From a virus, in the IMG/VR virus record IMGVR_UViG_3300047564_004641, positions 1-64,000 of that record: a stretch of 64,000 nucleotides of DNA. The stretch is one strand, 5' to 3'. Below are positions 1 to 7,425 of this stretch, in pieces. The notes below the pieces were generated by a model. The model was not told where the DNA came from. It saw nothing but the letters and a program-made list of their open reading frames with translations, and did no database searches. The position numbers were made by a program, and so were the translations under genes. Numbering within the stretch: the first letter of the stretch is position 1; the number at the start of each line of letters is the position of its first letter.

Positions 1-378
1 ATCCCTGATTACCTTGAGTTCCTTGTAATCCCTGATTACCTTGAGTTCCTTGTAATCCCTGATTACCTTGAGTTCCTTGTAATCCCTGATTACCTTGAGT
101 TCCTTGTAATCCCTGATTACCTTGAGTTCCTTGTAATCCCTGATTACCTTGAGTACCCTGAAGTCCTTGATTACCTTGAGTTCCTTGTAATCCCTGATTA
201 CCTTGAGTACCCTGAAGACCTTGTGTACCCTGAAGTCCTTGATTACCTTGAGTTCCCTGAAGACCTTGAGTACCCTGTAAACCCTGATTTCCTTGAGTAC
301 CCTGTAAACCCTGATTTCCTTGAGTACCCTGTAAACCCTGGGTTCCTTGTAAACCCTGATTTCCTTGAGTACCCTGAA
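1..378. repeat. 27-bp tandem repeat coding the collagen-like stalk
   Basis: Five identical 27-bp units run from 1 to 135 (starts at 1, 28, 55, 82, 109). Variant 9-, 18- and 27-bp units follow to about 378. On the minus strand each unit encodes the nonapeptide GLQGTQGNQ. Nucleotide identity, rather than just protein identity, points to recent expansion by slippage or unequal recombination. All unit lengths are multiples of three, so copy changes keep frame. Confidence 0.85.
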
Positions 379-643
379 GACCTTGCAATCCTGCTTCATA
401 TGGAGCAGTCCAACTAACTCCAACACCAGTGGATACTAAAATACTTCCACCAACACCTACTCTTCCGTAAATATCTTGAAGACCAGAACGAAGTCTTATA
501 TTTCCATTTACATCTAATGATGTTGTTGCATTTGTTGTTCCAATACCAACTCTTCCAGTAACCTCAAGTACCGTATTATTTTCTGTATAAGAACTAATAC
601 CAACTTTTAAATTTTTTTGACGATTACTGAGATACTTTGCCAT
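1..643 (-). CDS. Collagen-like tail fibre protein, 3' end outside window
   Basis: Open to the window edge, so only the N-terminal ~214 residues are present. The ATG at 643 opens a short non-repetitive head (MAKYLSNRQKNLKVG) with the GIGTTNA beta-strand motif seen in several fibre genes here. From about residue 90 a Gly-X-Gln triplet repeat (GLQGTQGNQ) begins. Glycine at every third position indicates a collagen-like triple helix, but with glutamine in place of proline. It follows the 655-996 gene by 11 bp and is probably co-transcribed with it. The likely role is a trimeric fibre on the virion. The name rests on repeat type and context; the adhesive tip, if any, lies outside the window. Confidence 0.8.
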   Translation of the reverse strand, partial: MAKYLSNRQKNLKVGISSYTENNTVLEVTGRVGIGTTNATTSLDVNGNIRLRSGLQDIYGRVGVGGSILVSTGVGVSWTAPYEAGLQGLQGTQGNQGLQGTQGLQGTQGNQGLQGTQGNQGLQGTQGLQGTQGNQGLQGTQGLQGTQGNQGLQGTQGNQGLQGTQGNQGLQGTQGNQGLQGTQGNQGLQGTQGNQGLQGTQGNQGLQGTQGNQG

Positions 644-654
644 TGGATTTTATA

Positions 655-996
655 TTAGTTAAGTGTTTCTAAAATACTTGCTATAAATTTCAAATCTGTA
701 GCATTACTACCAGACAAAACAAGTTTGTCCCCACTTTCTAATACCAATTTTCCTGCTAAAAGATTTGCAGTATCATTTGCTGCTATAGGATAATTTTTTA
801 GCATCTCAGTAGTCACTGCCACGCCAACAACACTTCTTTGATGTGAAAGAGAAACATCGGCAGAGGAAGATCCAATATTTGCAACTTGTGCTAAAAGAAC
901 AACACCAGTATAACCAACAGGTGCCGTGTAAACATCCGTAGAACTAGTACTTACGACTGAAGTAACTGTTTGGAATACATTAAGTGCTAAAGCCAT
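655..996 (-). CDS. Small virion-associated protein, 113 aa, unknown
   Basis: A 113-residue protein rich in Ser, Thr, Val and Ala with alternating hydrophobic residues, looking all-beta and without a signal peptide or membrane segment. The ATG at 996 has a strong Shine-Dalgarno (GGAGGAG) 8-9 bases upstream. It sits 4 bp after the beta-helix fibre gene 1001-2869 and before the collagen-like gene, so a role in the fibre complex (connector or tip) is likely by position only. I do not recognise a named family. Confidence 0.7.
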   Translation of the reverse strand: MALALNVFQTVTSVVSTSSTDVYTAPVGYTGVVLLAQVANIGSSSADVSLSHQRSVVGVAVTTEMLKNYPIAANDTANLLAGKLVLESGDKLVLSGSNATDLKFIASILETLN

Positions 997-1000
997 TTTA

Positions 1001-2869
1001 TTATTCTCCTCCTAGTGCTAGAATAAATGGTGTCATTGTTGAGAACAAACTCTTAGAATAAAATGTCCCACTGATCGTTCCTGTTTGCTGATTAATTACA
1101 ACACCATCACCAATTCTGAAGTTTCCTGAATGATCTGTCGTAGTAAAAACAACCAGTCCACCATTTTTAGAAAGAGTTTCATTTGCTTGAATAGGAACTC
1201 CACCATTTGCAGGTAATGCAGTTGCAATATTTGTTCCAGATCCAATATATTCAAGAGAATGTCCTGATGCAAGAACTCTACTTTGTTTGAAGAAAGGAAC
1301 AGTAGTACCAACTCCAACTGCATAGGGAACATTATCAGTAATTGTAATCGTACAAATTCCAGCAGAAACAGGTGTTGAATTTTGAATTACATAATAAGTT
1401 GGAATTAAATTTGCAGTACCTGTTGCAGTATTTATTCCAACATCAGGAGAGCTAAAAGTTACTGTAGGAGTTGAAGTATATCCTCTTCCATTTGAAATCA
1501 TTTCGACGGAAACAATAGAACCATCTTTTACCTCAGCAACAGCAGTTGCGGGAATACCCCAAGGTGTAGATGGATTTCCAATCGTTAGATCTGCATTTCC
1601 AGTATATCCAGTTCCACCAGAACCTACTGTAATACTTTCTACACTATAATAAAGTGTATCAAAATAAATGACTTGTCCGTCAAAAGGTCTGACTACATTT
1701 ATTTTTGCAGTTCCACCAGATTGATATGTATGCGAAAGAGTAGAAACTCCAACATAAACTTCAAAGGAAGTTGGTGATGGAACACCAGCAACCTCAAAAA
1801 TATAACCTTTATTACCTGATGGATAAGTTACAATTCCTGGACCAGAAGAGCAAGTAAATGCAAGTCCAGCAATTGAAACACCCATTCCAACATTAAAGTT
1901 ATGATTTGAACCTACAGTAATTGTTGTAAGTCCAGTTACATTATCATAAAGTGCATTCGTAACATTCAGAGTTGGAACATTTAAATCAAGAACAAAAGTA
2001 TCTGCATTTTCTGCTGCAGATGCCGTTACAATACCTGTATATTTTAAAGGACCAACACTATCTGCCACTAGTCCATAATTTCCAAAAGAAGAATTGGAGT
2101 TAGTTAAATCGCAAGCAGAACCAGAACCACAATAAACTGCGATTTCGTCGCAAATAGTAAAGAGGGAAACTAACTGTGCGTATCCTTCATTTGTAATAGA
2201 ACACCCAATACCACCTTGATTATATTGAGTATAAGAATCAAGAACCATTGATTTTAATGGTCCAATACATTTTGAACCATCAATTTTGAGACCAATACTA
2301 TTTGGAATAAAATTCGTGCAATTTTGAATATATGGTGATTGGCTTGAATATCCTACTTGATTTGGATTAAATGCAAATATTGCTTTTCCTGGATTCAAAG
2401 TTCCAGTAAAAGACATTTCTGCAACATAATTACCTTCAAGAACATAAAATAAATCTTCATTTGCATTTTGAGGAGATACTGATACCTCTCTTAAACTATC
2501 TCCTACGATCGAAACTTGAGTTGGAAGTATTAATGGATTATTTTCTACATAAGATCCAGCACTAACTTTAATAACTGTTCCTGTTGTTGCTGCTGAGAGA
2601 GCTGCTCCGACTGTTCGTTTTGCGTCTCCAAGTTTTCTTCCTGTATTGGTGTCGTTTCCATCTTGAGTGACATATAAAATATTAGTAACCGTTGCTCCGG
2701 CACCCAGATTTACAATATCTGTTCCGATGCCTGCACGACTTCTTACGGAATACAAATCACCATCATAAGTATTAAGTCCAAGTTCTCCAGTTAGTAACTG
2801 GTTTACTGTTGGTTTCTTACCGGGAACTGCGGATCTTCTAATCCTGACGATAGGATTGGTATTTATCAT
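1001..2869 (-). CDS. Beta-helix tail fibre/structural protein
   Basis: 622 residues. The segment at about 65-130 (LYVTQDGNDTNTG, then GTVIKVSAGSYVEN and VSIVGDS) is the start of a right-handed parallel beta-helix of the pectate-lyase/DUF1565 type, common in phage tailspikes. The C-terminal ~90 residues (from about 531, ASGHSLEYIGSG ... ALP) match a module found at about 1422-1508 of the 2020-residue protein encoded at 26524-32586, so the two are built from shared parts. No catalytic residues could be assigned. Two late-promoter-like motifs lie in the 67-bp gap upstream. Most likely a virion fibre or baseplate-attached structural protein. Confidence 0.75.
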   Translation of the reverse strand: MINTNPIVRIRRSAVPGKKPTVNQLLTGELGLNTYDGDLYSVRSRAGIGTDIVNLGAGATVTNILYVTQDGNDTNTGRKLGDAKRTVGAALSAATTGTVIKVSAGSYVENNPLILPTQVSIVGDSLREVSVSPQNANEDLFYVLEGNYVAEMSFTGTLNPGKAIFAFNPNQVGYSSQSPYIQNCTNFIPNSIGLKIDGSKCIGPLKSMVLDSYTQYNQGGIGCSITNEGYAQLVSLFTICDEIAVYCGSGSACDLTNSNSSFGNYGLVADSVGPLKYTGIVTASAAENADTFVLDLNVPTLNVTNALYDNVTGLTTITVGSNHNFNVGMGVSIAGLAFTCSSGPGIVTYPSGNKGYIFEVAGVPSPTSFEVYVGVSTLSHTYQSGGTAKINVVRPFDGQVIYFDTLYYSVESITVGSGGTGYTGNADLTIGNPSTPWGIPATAVAEVKDGSIVSVEMISNGRGYTSTPTVTFSSPDVGINTATGTANLIPTYYVIQNSTPVSAGICTITITDNVPYAVGVGTTVPFFKQSRVLASGHSLEYIGSGTNIATALPANGGVPIQANETLSKNGGLVVFTTTDHSGNFRIGDGVVINQQTGTISGTFYSKSLFSTMTPFILALGGE

Positions 2870-2927
2870 TCACTTAAGATGGTGGTATATACCGTAAAAC
2901 AACCCAATATTTATCGGGGGTTTTAGA

Positions 2928-2935
2928 TATTTATA
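2928..2935 (-). promoter_or_regulatory. T4-type late promoter TATAAATA
   Basis: An exact TATAAATA on the minus strand, 59 bp upstream of the ATG at 2869. A second, weaker copy (GATAAATA) lies at 2908-2915 in the same gap. This octamer is the T4 late promoter recognised by the gp55 sigma/gp33/clamp system, and gp33 is encoded in this window. Confidence 0.65.
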
Positions 2936-2936
2936 A

Positions 2937-5177
2937 TTAATATTCTCCGCAATCTATAATAATATTTTGTAAAAATCTTTCAGTTCCAATTGCAACAATG
3001 ACTGTAGAAATTCCTGCAGTATCATTAAAAATTAAACTTCCACCAATGCCAACAGAACCTAAAACAGTTAATTGTTCTGTTGGATTTGTAGTGCCAATAC
3101 CAACATAAGATAATGTATGAATACCAACACTAGTTTTAACCCAATAACTATCACCAGTTATTCCTTGAAGACCTTGAGTACCCTGGAGACCTTGAGTACC
3201 CTGGAGACCTTGAGACCCAGATCCTTGAAGACCTTGCAGACCTTGAAGACCCTGTGATCCTTGAGGTCCACGAATATTTCCTACATTCGTCCAAGAAACA
3301 GTATCATAAATCCATAAGTTTCCTGTATTTGTATCAATAACACCATCACCGGCACCTGCTGATGGGAATGCCGCATTTAATTCAGATTGCTCGTTTCCTG
3401 GAGTAAGAGCAAGAGAACCAATAATATTGAGAGATGTTCCTGTTTGACCCTGAAGACCTTGAGTACCTTGTAAACCTTGTGGACCCTGAACTCCTTGAGA
3501 ACCTTGTGAACCAGTATCTCCTTTATCACCAGTTCTTGCAAATGTAATAATAACATCTTCATTATTACTAAATGCTGTGGTGCTTCCAGAAACATAAGCA
3601 CAGAAGACCTGGAAATAACCACTCAGTTCTGTAATCGAAGATATTGTGAAGAGTGCAAAATCAGAACTGTCAAATTTATTGGATATTCTAAAGTGTCCTT
3701 TAATTGTTGATGTACTATCATCAATTGTTCTTAGGAAAGATTGGATATCAGTAGAACCGTCATTTTGATCATCAATATAAAGTTCAAGTGCAAGAGAAAG
3801 ATCTAAATTATTAAACTTTAAGTACCCAATACCTGGATCAGAATTTGTAGTATCTGTGCTAAAAGTATAATCAAAAGTGGCACCACCAAAGTTTCCATCT
3901 TTACCTGATGTTCCCTGAACTCCTTGAAGACCTTGAGTTCCTTGAGTTCCTTGAAGGCCCTGAAGACCCTGAACTCCTTGGAGACCCTGAACTCCTTGGA
4001 GACCTTGTGTACCTTGTCTCCCCTGAGTTCCCTGAAGACCTTGTAGACCTTGAGTTCCCTGAAGACCCTGTAGACCTTGAGTTCCTTGTACTCCTTGTCT
4101 TCCCTGAGATCCTCTTTCGCCCTGAAGACCTTGAACCCCTTGGTTACTTAAACCCTGAATACCTTGATCGCCTTGAAGACCTTGAAGACCTTCTCTTCCT
4201 TGAATTCCTCTTTGCCCCTGTATTCCTTGAGTTCCTTGAAGACCCTGAGAACCTTGTGTTCCTTGAAGACCCTGAATTCCTTGATCTCCTTGAAGACCTC
4301 TAGTTCCTTGTAATCCTTGACGACCTTGTGTTCCCTGAAGACCCTGAAGACCTTGGGTTCCTTGAATAGAAAGACCTTGAGTTCCTTGAAGTCCTTGAGT
4401 TCCTTGCCTTCCTTGAAGACCCTGAAGACCTTGGGTTCCTTGAATAGAAAGTCCTTGAGTTCCCTGAAGACCTTGTGTACCTTGAAGTCCTTGTGTACCT
4501 TGAAGTCCTTGTGTTCCTTGAGTACCTTGAAGTCCTTGAGTTCCTTGTCTTCCTTGAAGACCTTGAGTGCCTTGAAGTCCTTGTGTACCTTGGGTTCCCT
4601 GAAGACCTTGAGTTCCTTGAGTACCTTGAAGTCCTTGGGTTCCTTGTCTTCCTTGAAGACCTTGAGTGCCTTGACGACCTTGAACTCCTTGAAGTCCTTG
4701 TGTACCTTGAAGACCTTGAGTTCCCTGAAGACCTTGAGTGCCCTGAAGACCTTGAGTTCCTTGAAGTCCCTGAGTTCCTTGTCTTCCTTGTGTTCCTTGT
4801 AAACCTTGAGTTCCTTGAGTTCCTTGATTACTTAAACCCTGAAGACCCTGAAGACCTTGATTACCTTGAGTTCCTTGGGTTCCTTGAAGTCCTTGAGATC
4901 CCTGTCTTCCTTGAGTACCCTGTCTTCCCTGAAGACCTTGAGTACCCTGATGCCCTTGAATACCAATTGTTCCTTGAATCCCCTGAAGACCTTGAGATCC
5001 TTGTCTTCCCTGAAGACCTTGAGATCCTTGATGACCTTGAGTTCCTTGAAAGTTGCTTAAAGGACCTTGAGTACCCTGAAGACCTTGCAGACTTCCAGCC
5101 TCTCTCGTAAGTTTAAGAGAAGGTTTGTAACCTACAGTAACGTTATAACTGGTACTTCCAAGAGAAACTGAAGGCAT
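2937..5177 (-). CDS. Collagen-like fibre protein with glutamine-rich Gly-X-Y repeats
   Basis: 746 residues. After a ~35-residue head, residues ~40-425 are almost pure Gly-X-Y triplets dominated by GLQGTQ, broken by SNQ or SIQ interruptions. A globular beta-rich insert occupies ~425-550. Short collagen stretches at ~552-580 and ~640-680 flank a second insert that includes a DTNTGNLWIYD motif. The C-terminus (GIGTTNPTEQL ... VLGSVGIGG) is the fibre motif seen in other genes here. Proline is nearly absent from the triplets, so stability must come from Gln and Thr at X and Y. Start overlaps the stop of 5177-5509 (TAATG). Likely a long trimeric adhesin or whisker. Confidence 0.85.
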   Translation of the reverse strand: MPSVSLGSTSYNVTVGYKPSLKLTREAGSLQGLQGTQGPLSNFQGTQGHQGSQGLQGRQGSQGLQGIQGTIGIQGHQGTQGLQGRQGTQGRQGSQGLQGTQGTQGNQGLQGLQGLSNQGTQGTQGLQGTQGRQGTQGLQGTQGLQGTQGLQGTQGLQGTQGLQGVQGRQGTQGLQGRQGTQGLQGTQGTQGLQGTQGTQGLQGTQGLQGRQGTQGLQGTQGTQGLQGTQGLQGTQGLQGTQGLSIQGTQGLQGLQGRQGTQGLQGTQGLSIQGTQGLQGLQGTQGRQGLQGTRGLQGDQGIQGLQGTQGSQGLQGTQGIQGQRGIQGREGLQGLQGDQGIQGLSNQGVQGLQGERGSQGRQGVQGTQGLQGLQGTQGLQGLQGTQGRQGTQGLQGVQGLQGVQGLQGLQGTQGTQGLQGVQGTSGKDGNFGGATFDYTFSTDTTNSDPGIGYLKFNNLDLSLALELYIDDQNDGSTDIQSFLRTIDDSTSTIKGHFRISNKFDSSDFALFTISSITELSGYFQVFCAYVSGSTTAFSNNEDVIITFARTGDKGDTGSQGSQGVQGPQGLQGTQGLQGQTGTSLNIIGSLALTPGNEQSELNAAFPSAGAGDGVIDTNTGNLWIYDTVSWTNVGNIRGPQGSQGLQGLQGLQGSGSQGLQGTQGLQGTQGLQGITGDSYWVKTSVGIHTLSYVGIGTTNPTEQLTVLGSVGIGGSLIFNDTAGISTVIVAIGTERFLQNIIIDCGEY

Positions 5178-5509
5178 TAGATTGACTCACTAGGATTTAC
5201 AAGCACCATCCCATCAACAACTTTGGTTTTCTTTCCTTGAGAGGAGATGATAATCACATCATAATAATATCTTCCTGCTTTCAAATCATCAGAAACTGTA
5301 TTTGCAAGAGATACTACAACTTGCCCTGCAGCAGATACAATACCAACATTAAATGAAGTTGATGTGGTTGATTCAGGAAACTTACGAATTTTTGCTACAC
5401 CAGTATGTCCTGTTAAATCTAACGGACTTCCATCAGGATTATTAACAGTAAAGACTTCTTCGTAATCGGTTCCCTGTTCTACAACAATATTAACTGCTGG
5501 AACTGCCAT
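5177..5509 (-). CDS. Probable baseplate/fibre attachment protein, Ig-like (110 aa)
   Basis: 110 residues with the layout of small phage baseplate-upper-protein N-terminal domains: an opening VVEQGTDYEEVFTV strand, DLTGHTGVAKIRK, then DDLKAGRYYYDVII and a final VVDGMVLV strand. This resembles the BppU-type N-terminal fold, suggesting it anchors or forms part of the fibre whose gene follows with a 1-base TAATG overlap. Family assignment is by sequence feel; no search was possible. CATAAATA at 5529-5536 is a plausible late promoter. Confidence 0.6.
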   Translation of the reverse strand: MAVPAVNIVVEQGTDYEEVFTVNNPDGSPLDLTGHTGVAKIRKFPESTTSTSFNVGIVSAAGQVVVSLANTVSDDLKAGRYYYDVIIISSQGKKTKVVDGMVLVNPSESI

Positions 5510-5528
5510 CTTTTTTTAGATTTTTAAG

Positions 5529-5536
5529 TATTTATG
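5529..5536 (-). promoter_or_regulatory. Late promoter CATAAATA (minus)
   Basis: CATAAATA read on the minus strand, 20 bp before the ATG at 5509. It is back-to-back with a plus-strand AATAAATA at 5541-5548, making a divergent late promoter pair. Confidence 0.5.
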
Positions 5537-5540
5537 ATAG

Positions 5541-5548
5541 AATAAATA
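5541..5548 (+). promoter_or_regulatory. Late promoter-like AATAAATA (plus)
   Basis: AATAAATA on the plus strand, 20 bp upstream of the plus-strand gene at 5568. A variant of the late octamer; it explains how the lone inverted gene could be expressed with the surrounding late genes. Confidence 0.4.
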
Positions 5549-5567
5549 CTGCAGAATAACTATAAGT

Positions 5568-6158
5568 ATGAGTACGTTTGCTAAAAAGGGGTGGTACTAT
5601 CTTCCCAATATTATCAGCAAAGAAGAAGCATTGGAGATTAAATATAAAAACCTCTGTGGTGCAGTAAGAGAACTTGGAAGTCTTAAAGGACATCACGATC
5701 CAGAAAGAGGAAGAGTGTTAACTTGTTATGCTCCACCAACCTGTACTTATATTATGTGGAGAGTCAAACCAATACTTGAGGAGTTGCTTGGTGAAGAACT
5801 TCTGCCGACTTATTGGTTCTCTACGACTTACCATAAAGGTGGTTGGATGAACTGTCATACTGACCGACCTTCCTGTGAAGTCTCAGTCACAATGAATATT
5901 TGCGGTGATGCTGCTTGGCCGATTAAACTCAAAGATTTAGAAGGTAAGAATAGAGCAGTTGTAACACCTGTAGGACATGGAGTTGCGTATCTTGGAACTC
6001 AAGTAGAGCACTGGAGAAGTCCTCTAAGAACTCACGATAATGATCGTTTTATGCAATTATTCCTACACTTTGTAAGAAAAAACGGTCAATACGTGGATTA
6101 CGCATTTGACCGTAACGATAAGTGTTATCATTTATTAAATATGACTAAACCTTATTGA
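5568..6158 (+). CDS. Putative Fe(II)/2-oxoglutarate-dependent oxygenase
   Basis: 196 residues on the opposite strand to its neighbours. The segment GGWMNCHTDR gives the H97-x-D99 iron ligands and VEHWR supplies the distal H148. Arg154 or Arg160 follows at the usual distance for the 2-oxoglutarate carboxylate. Between them lie the expected beta strands (VSVTMNICGD, VVTPVGHGVAYLG). Such enzymes hydroxylate proteins, lipids or small molecules; the substrate is unknown. It is one of three oxygenase-like genes in the 5.5-23 kb fibre block and has its own divergent late-type promoter. Converges on the tail-fibre assembly gene with 4 bp between stops. Confidence 0.65.
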   Translation: MSTFAKKGWYYLPNIISKEEALEIKYKNLCGAVRELGSLKGHHDPERGRVLTCYAPPTCTYIMWRVKPILEELLGEELLPTYWFSTTYHKGGWMNCHTDRPSCEVSVTMNICGDAAWPIKLKDLEGKNRAVVTPVGHGVAYLGTQVEHWRSPLRTHDNDRFMQLFLHFVRKNGQYVDYAFDRNDKCYHLLNMTKPY

Positions 6159-6162
6159 ATTA

Positions 6163-6708
6163 TTATACTGGAGGAAGTGGATCATTAATCATTGGAACAG
6201 TTCTAATATCTGCAACATAAGCATCATAAATTGCTTGATCTATTGATACATTTGCTGGAGGTGCAGGAAGTTCAGTTGGAAAGGTTGGTGCTGCAGGAAG
6301 ATCACGAAGAGATTGTCTCCAATCCTTAAATGCAGTTGTAAGATTAGTTCCTTGCTCTTTTGCTTTGATTACAATCCAATCAGTTTGAGAAAGAAGTTGA
6401 TCTCTGTACTTACGAACAAGATTTAAACGTTTTGTTCCTTGTCTTGTATCATATGCTGCGATTTCATCATCCCATTGTTGTTGCGTAAGGATTGCAAGAC
6501 CCTCTACTTCATTAATCGTAGTAGTATCAGGACAGTTGGAAAGAAAGAATGTAATACCATTTACATCACTTAATGCATGAACTACTTCAAGACCTTCAAT
6601 ATTTGGACCAATTGTACCGAACATTGGTCTTGAGAATTGTTCTGCTGTTGTTGCAAAAACTTCTGGATTATCTCTATCGACCAAATAATGTTTTATAAGT
6701 TGAGTCAT
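6163..6708 (-). CDS. Tail fibre assembly/tail assembly chaperone-like protein
   Basis: 181 residues. The central part (residues ~100-150: LVRKYRDQLLSQTDW, then a helix ending DWRQSLRDLP) has the RDxLLxxTDW and WRQxLRDLP signatures of the phage tail assembly chaperone group that includes DUF4376/Phage_tail_APC and the pfam02413 fibre assembly proteins. These help fold or trimerise fibres and are usually not in the virion. Location directly after the kelch/hydroxylase block fits. A late motif CATAAATA lies at 6734-6741. Confidence 0.65.
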   Translation of the reverse strand: MTQLIKHYLVDRDNPEVFATTAEQFSRPMFGTIGPNIEGLEVVHALSDVNGITFFLSNCPDTTTINEVEGLAILTQQQWDDEIAAYDTRQGTKRLNLVRKYRDQLLSQTDWIVIKAKEQGTNLTTAFKDWRQSLRDLPAAPTFPTELPAPPANVSIDQAIYDAYVADIRTVPMINDPLPPV

Positions 6709-6733
6709 TTCTTATTTTGAGATACTTTCTTGA

Positions 6734-6741
6734 TATTTATG
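6734..6741 (-). promoter_or_regulatory. Late promoter CATAAATA
   Basis: CATAAATA on the minus strand overlapping the stop region of 6737-7396 and 26 bp upstream of the ATG at 6708. Confidence 0.5.
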
Positions 6742-7396
6742 GAACCTTAATTCCATACTTCTGTTCTATTTCTTTATCTTGCTCTTCTTTTGTTTTAAAC
6801 CCTTGAACTCTCATCCAAGTTACTAAAGTATATCTCTTACCTGAAAGTACAGGTTCTACGCAGTGCTTAAACCATCTAGAAGAAGGAAAACAAACAAGAA
6901 GTCCTGGTTCTGGTTTGATTTTGATTCTTAGATCTGGAAAAGAAAAATAACCACCCTCAAAATCATCGTTGAGAAAAAGAACCGTAGAAAGATCCCGATC
7001 TACACTCTTCTTCCACATTGTTGTTCCATCAGGATTCGTCCAAAGTGCTTCTGCATCATAATGAGGTTTATAGTGCCCTCCTTTTTCATAGTAAAGAAGT
7101 TGAGGCATTTCACTATCACGAATCTTAAAATTATAAAAAGGATTAATAACATGATCGATGATATTCTTCATCAAATCATGAACTTGAGGAAGAATAGGAG
7201 TTATATCAGCACACTTTACATCTCTAGATGTCTTATCTACTTTATGTTCTGATTTTTTTGTAAGATTTGTTTTATCAGGATCAAATACTCCCATCTGTTC
7301 CATATCTGCTTGATTAGCAAAATCAAGCAGATATTTACAGTTTTCCTTTGTGACTACTTTTGGTTGAATTAAAATATTGGATAATAAATCATTCAT
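6737..7396 (-). CDS. Prolyl 4-hydroxylase-like 2OG-Fe(II) oxygenase
   Basis: 219 residues with a complete P4H catalytic core: YKPHYDA gives H112 and D114, WFKHCV gives H178, and GKRYTLVTW gives R188 ten residues later for 2-oxoglutarate. The double-strand motif TVLFLNDDFEGGYFSFP is characteristic. Family members hydroxylate proline in proteins using Fe(II), O2 and 2-oxoglutarate; similar genes are frequent in marine T4-like phages. It follows the kelch-repeat gene 7422-10220 by 25 bp. Those repeats carry Pro-Thr-Pro in most units and are a possible substrate, whereas the collagen repeats here have almost no proline. Substrate is inference. Confidence 0.8.
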   Translation of the reverse strand: MNDLLSNILIQPKVVTKENCKYLLDFANQADMEQMGVFDPDKTNLTKKSEHKVDKTSRDVKCADITPILPQVHDLMKNIIDHVINPFYNFKIRDSEMPQLLYYEKGGHYKPHYDAEALWTNPDGTTMWKKSVDRDLSTVLFLNDDFEGGYFSFPDLRIKIKPEPGLLVCFPSSRWFKHCVEPVLSGKRYTLVTWMRVQGFKTKEEQDKEIEQKYGIKVP

Positions 7397-7417
7397 ATCA
7401 ATAATGATATAGTTACC

Positions 7418-7425
7418 TTATTTAG
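7418..7425 (-). promoter_or_regulatory. Late promoter-like CTAAATAA over a stop codon
   Basis: CTAAATAA on the minus strand, with the TAA stop of the 7422-10220 gene forming bases 2-4 of the motif; 22 bp from the ATG at 7396. The same motif or CTAAATA recurs at the end of 11068-13875 (11065-11071), 14777-17239 (14777-14784), 18947-21763 (18943-18950) and 23986-25302 (23990-23997), each upstream of the next gene. Confidence 0.45.

Noticed and set aside
1-378. CRISPR array
   Set aside because: Regular repeats are present, but there are no unique spacers; units are contiguous and in frame with a collagen-like protein.
223-417. Plus-strand 64-codon frame
   Set aside because: Shadow of the collagen-like repeat at 1-643.
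3908-5110. Several long plus-strand frames rich in Leu/Glu/Pro or Ser/Leu/Lys opposite the collagen-like gene
   Set aside because: They mirror the triplet repeat of the minus-strand gene, have no ribosome-binding sites and repeat the same words in three frames, so they are shadows.
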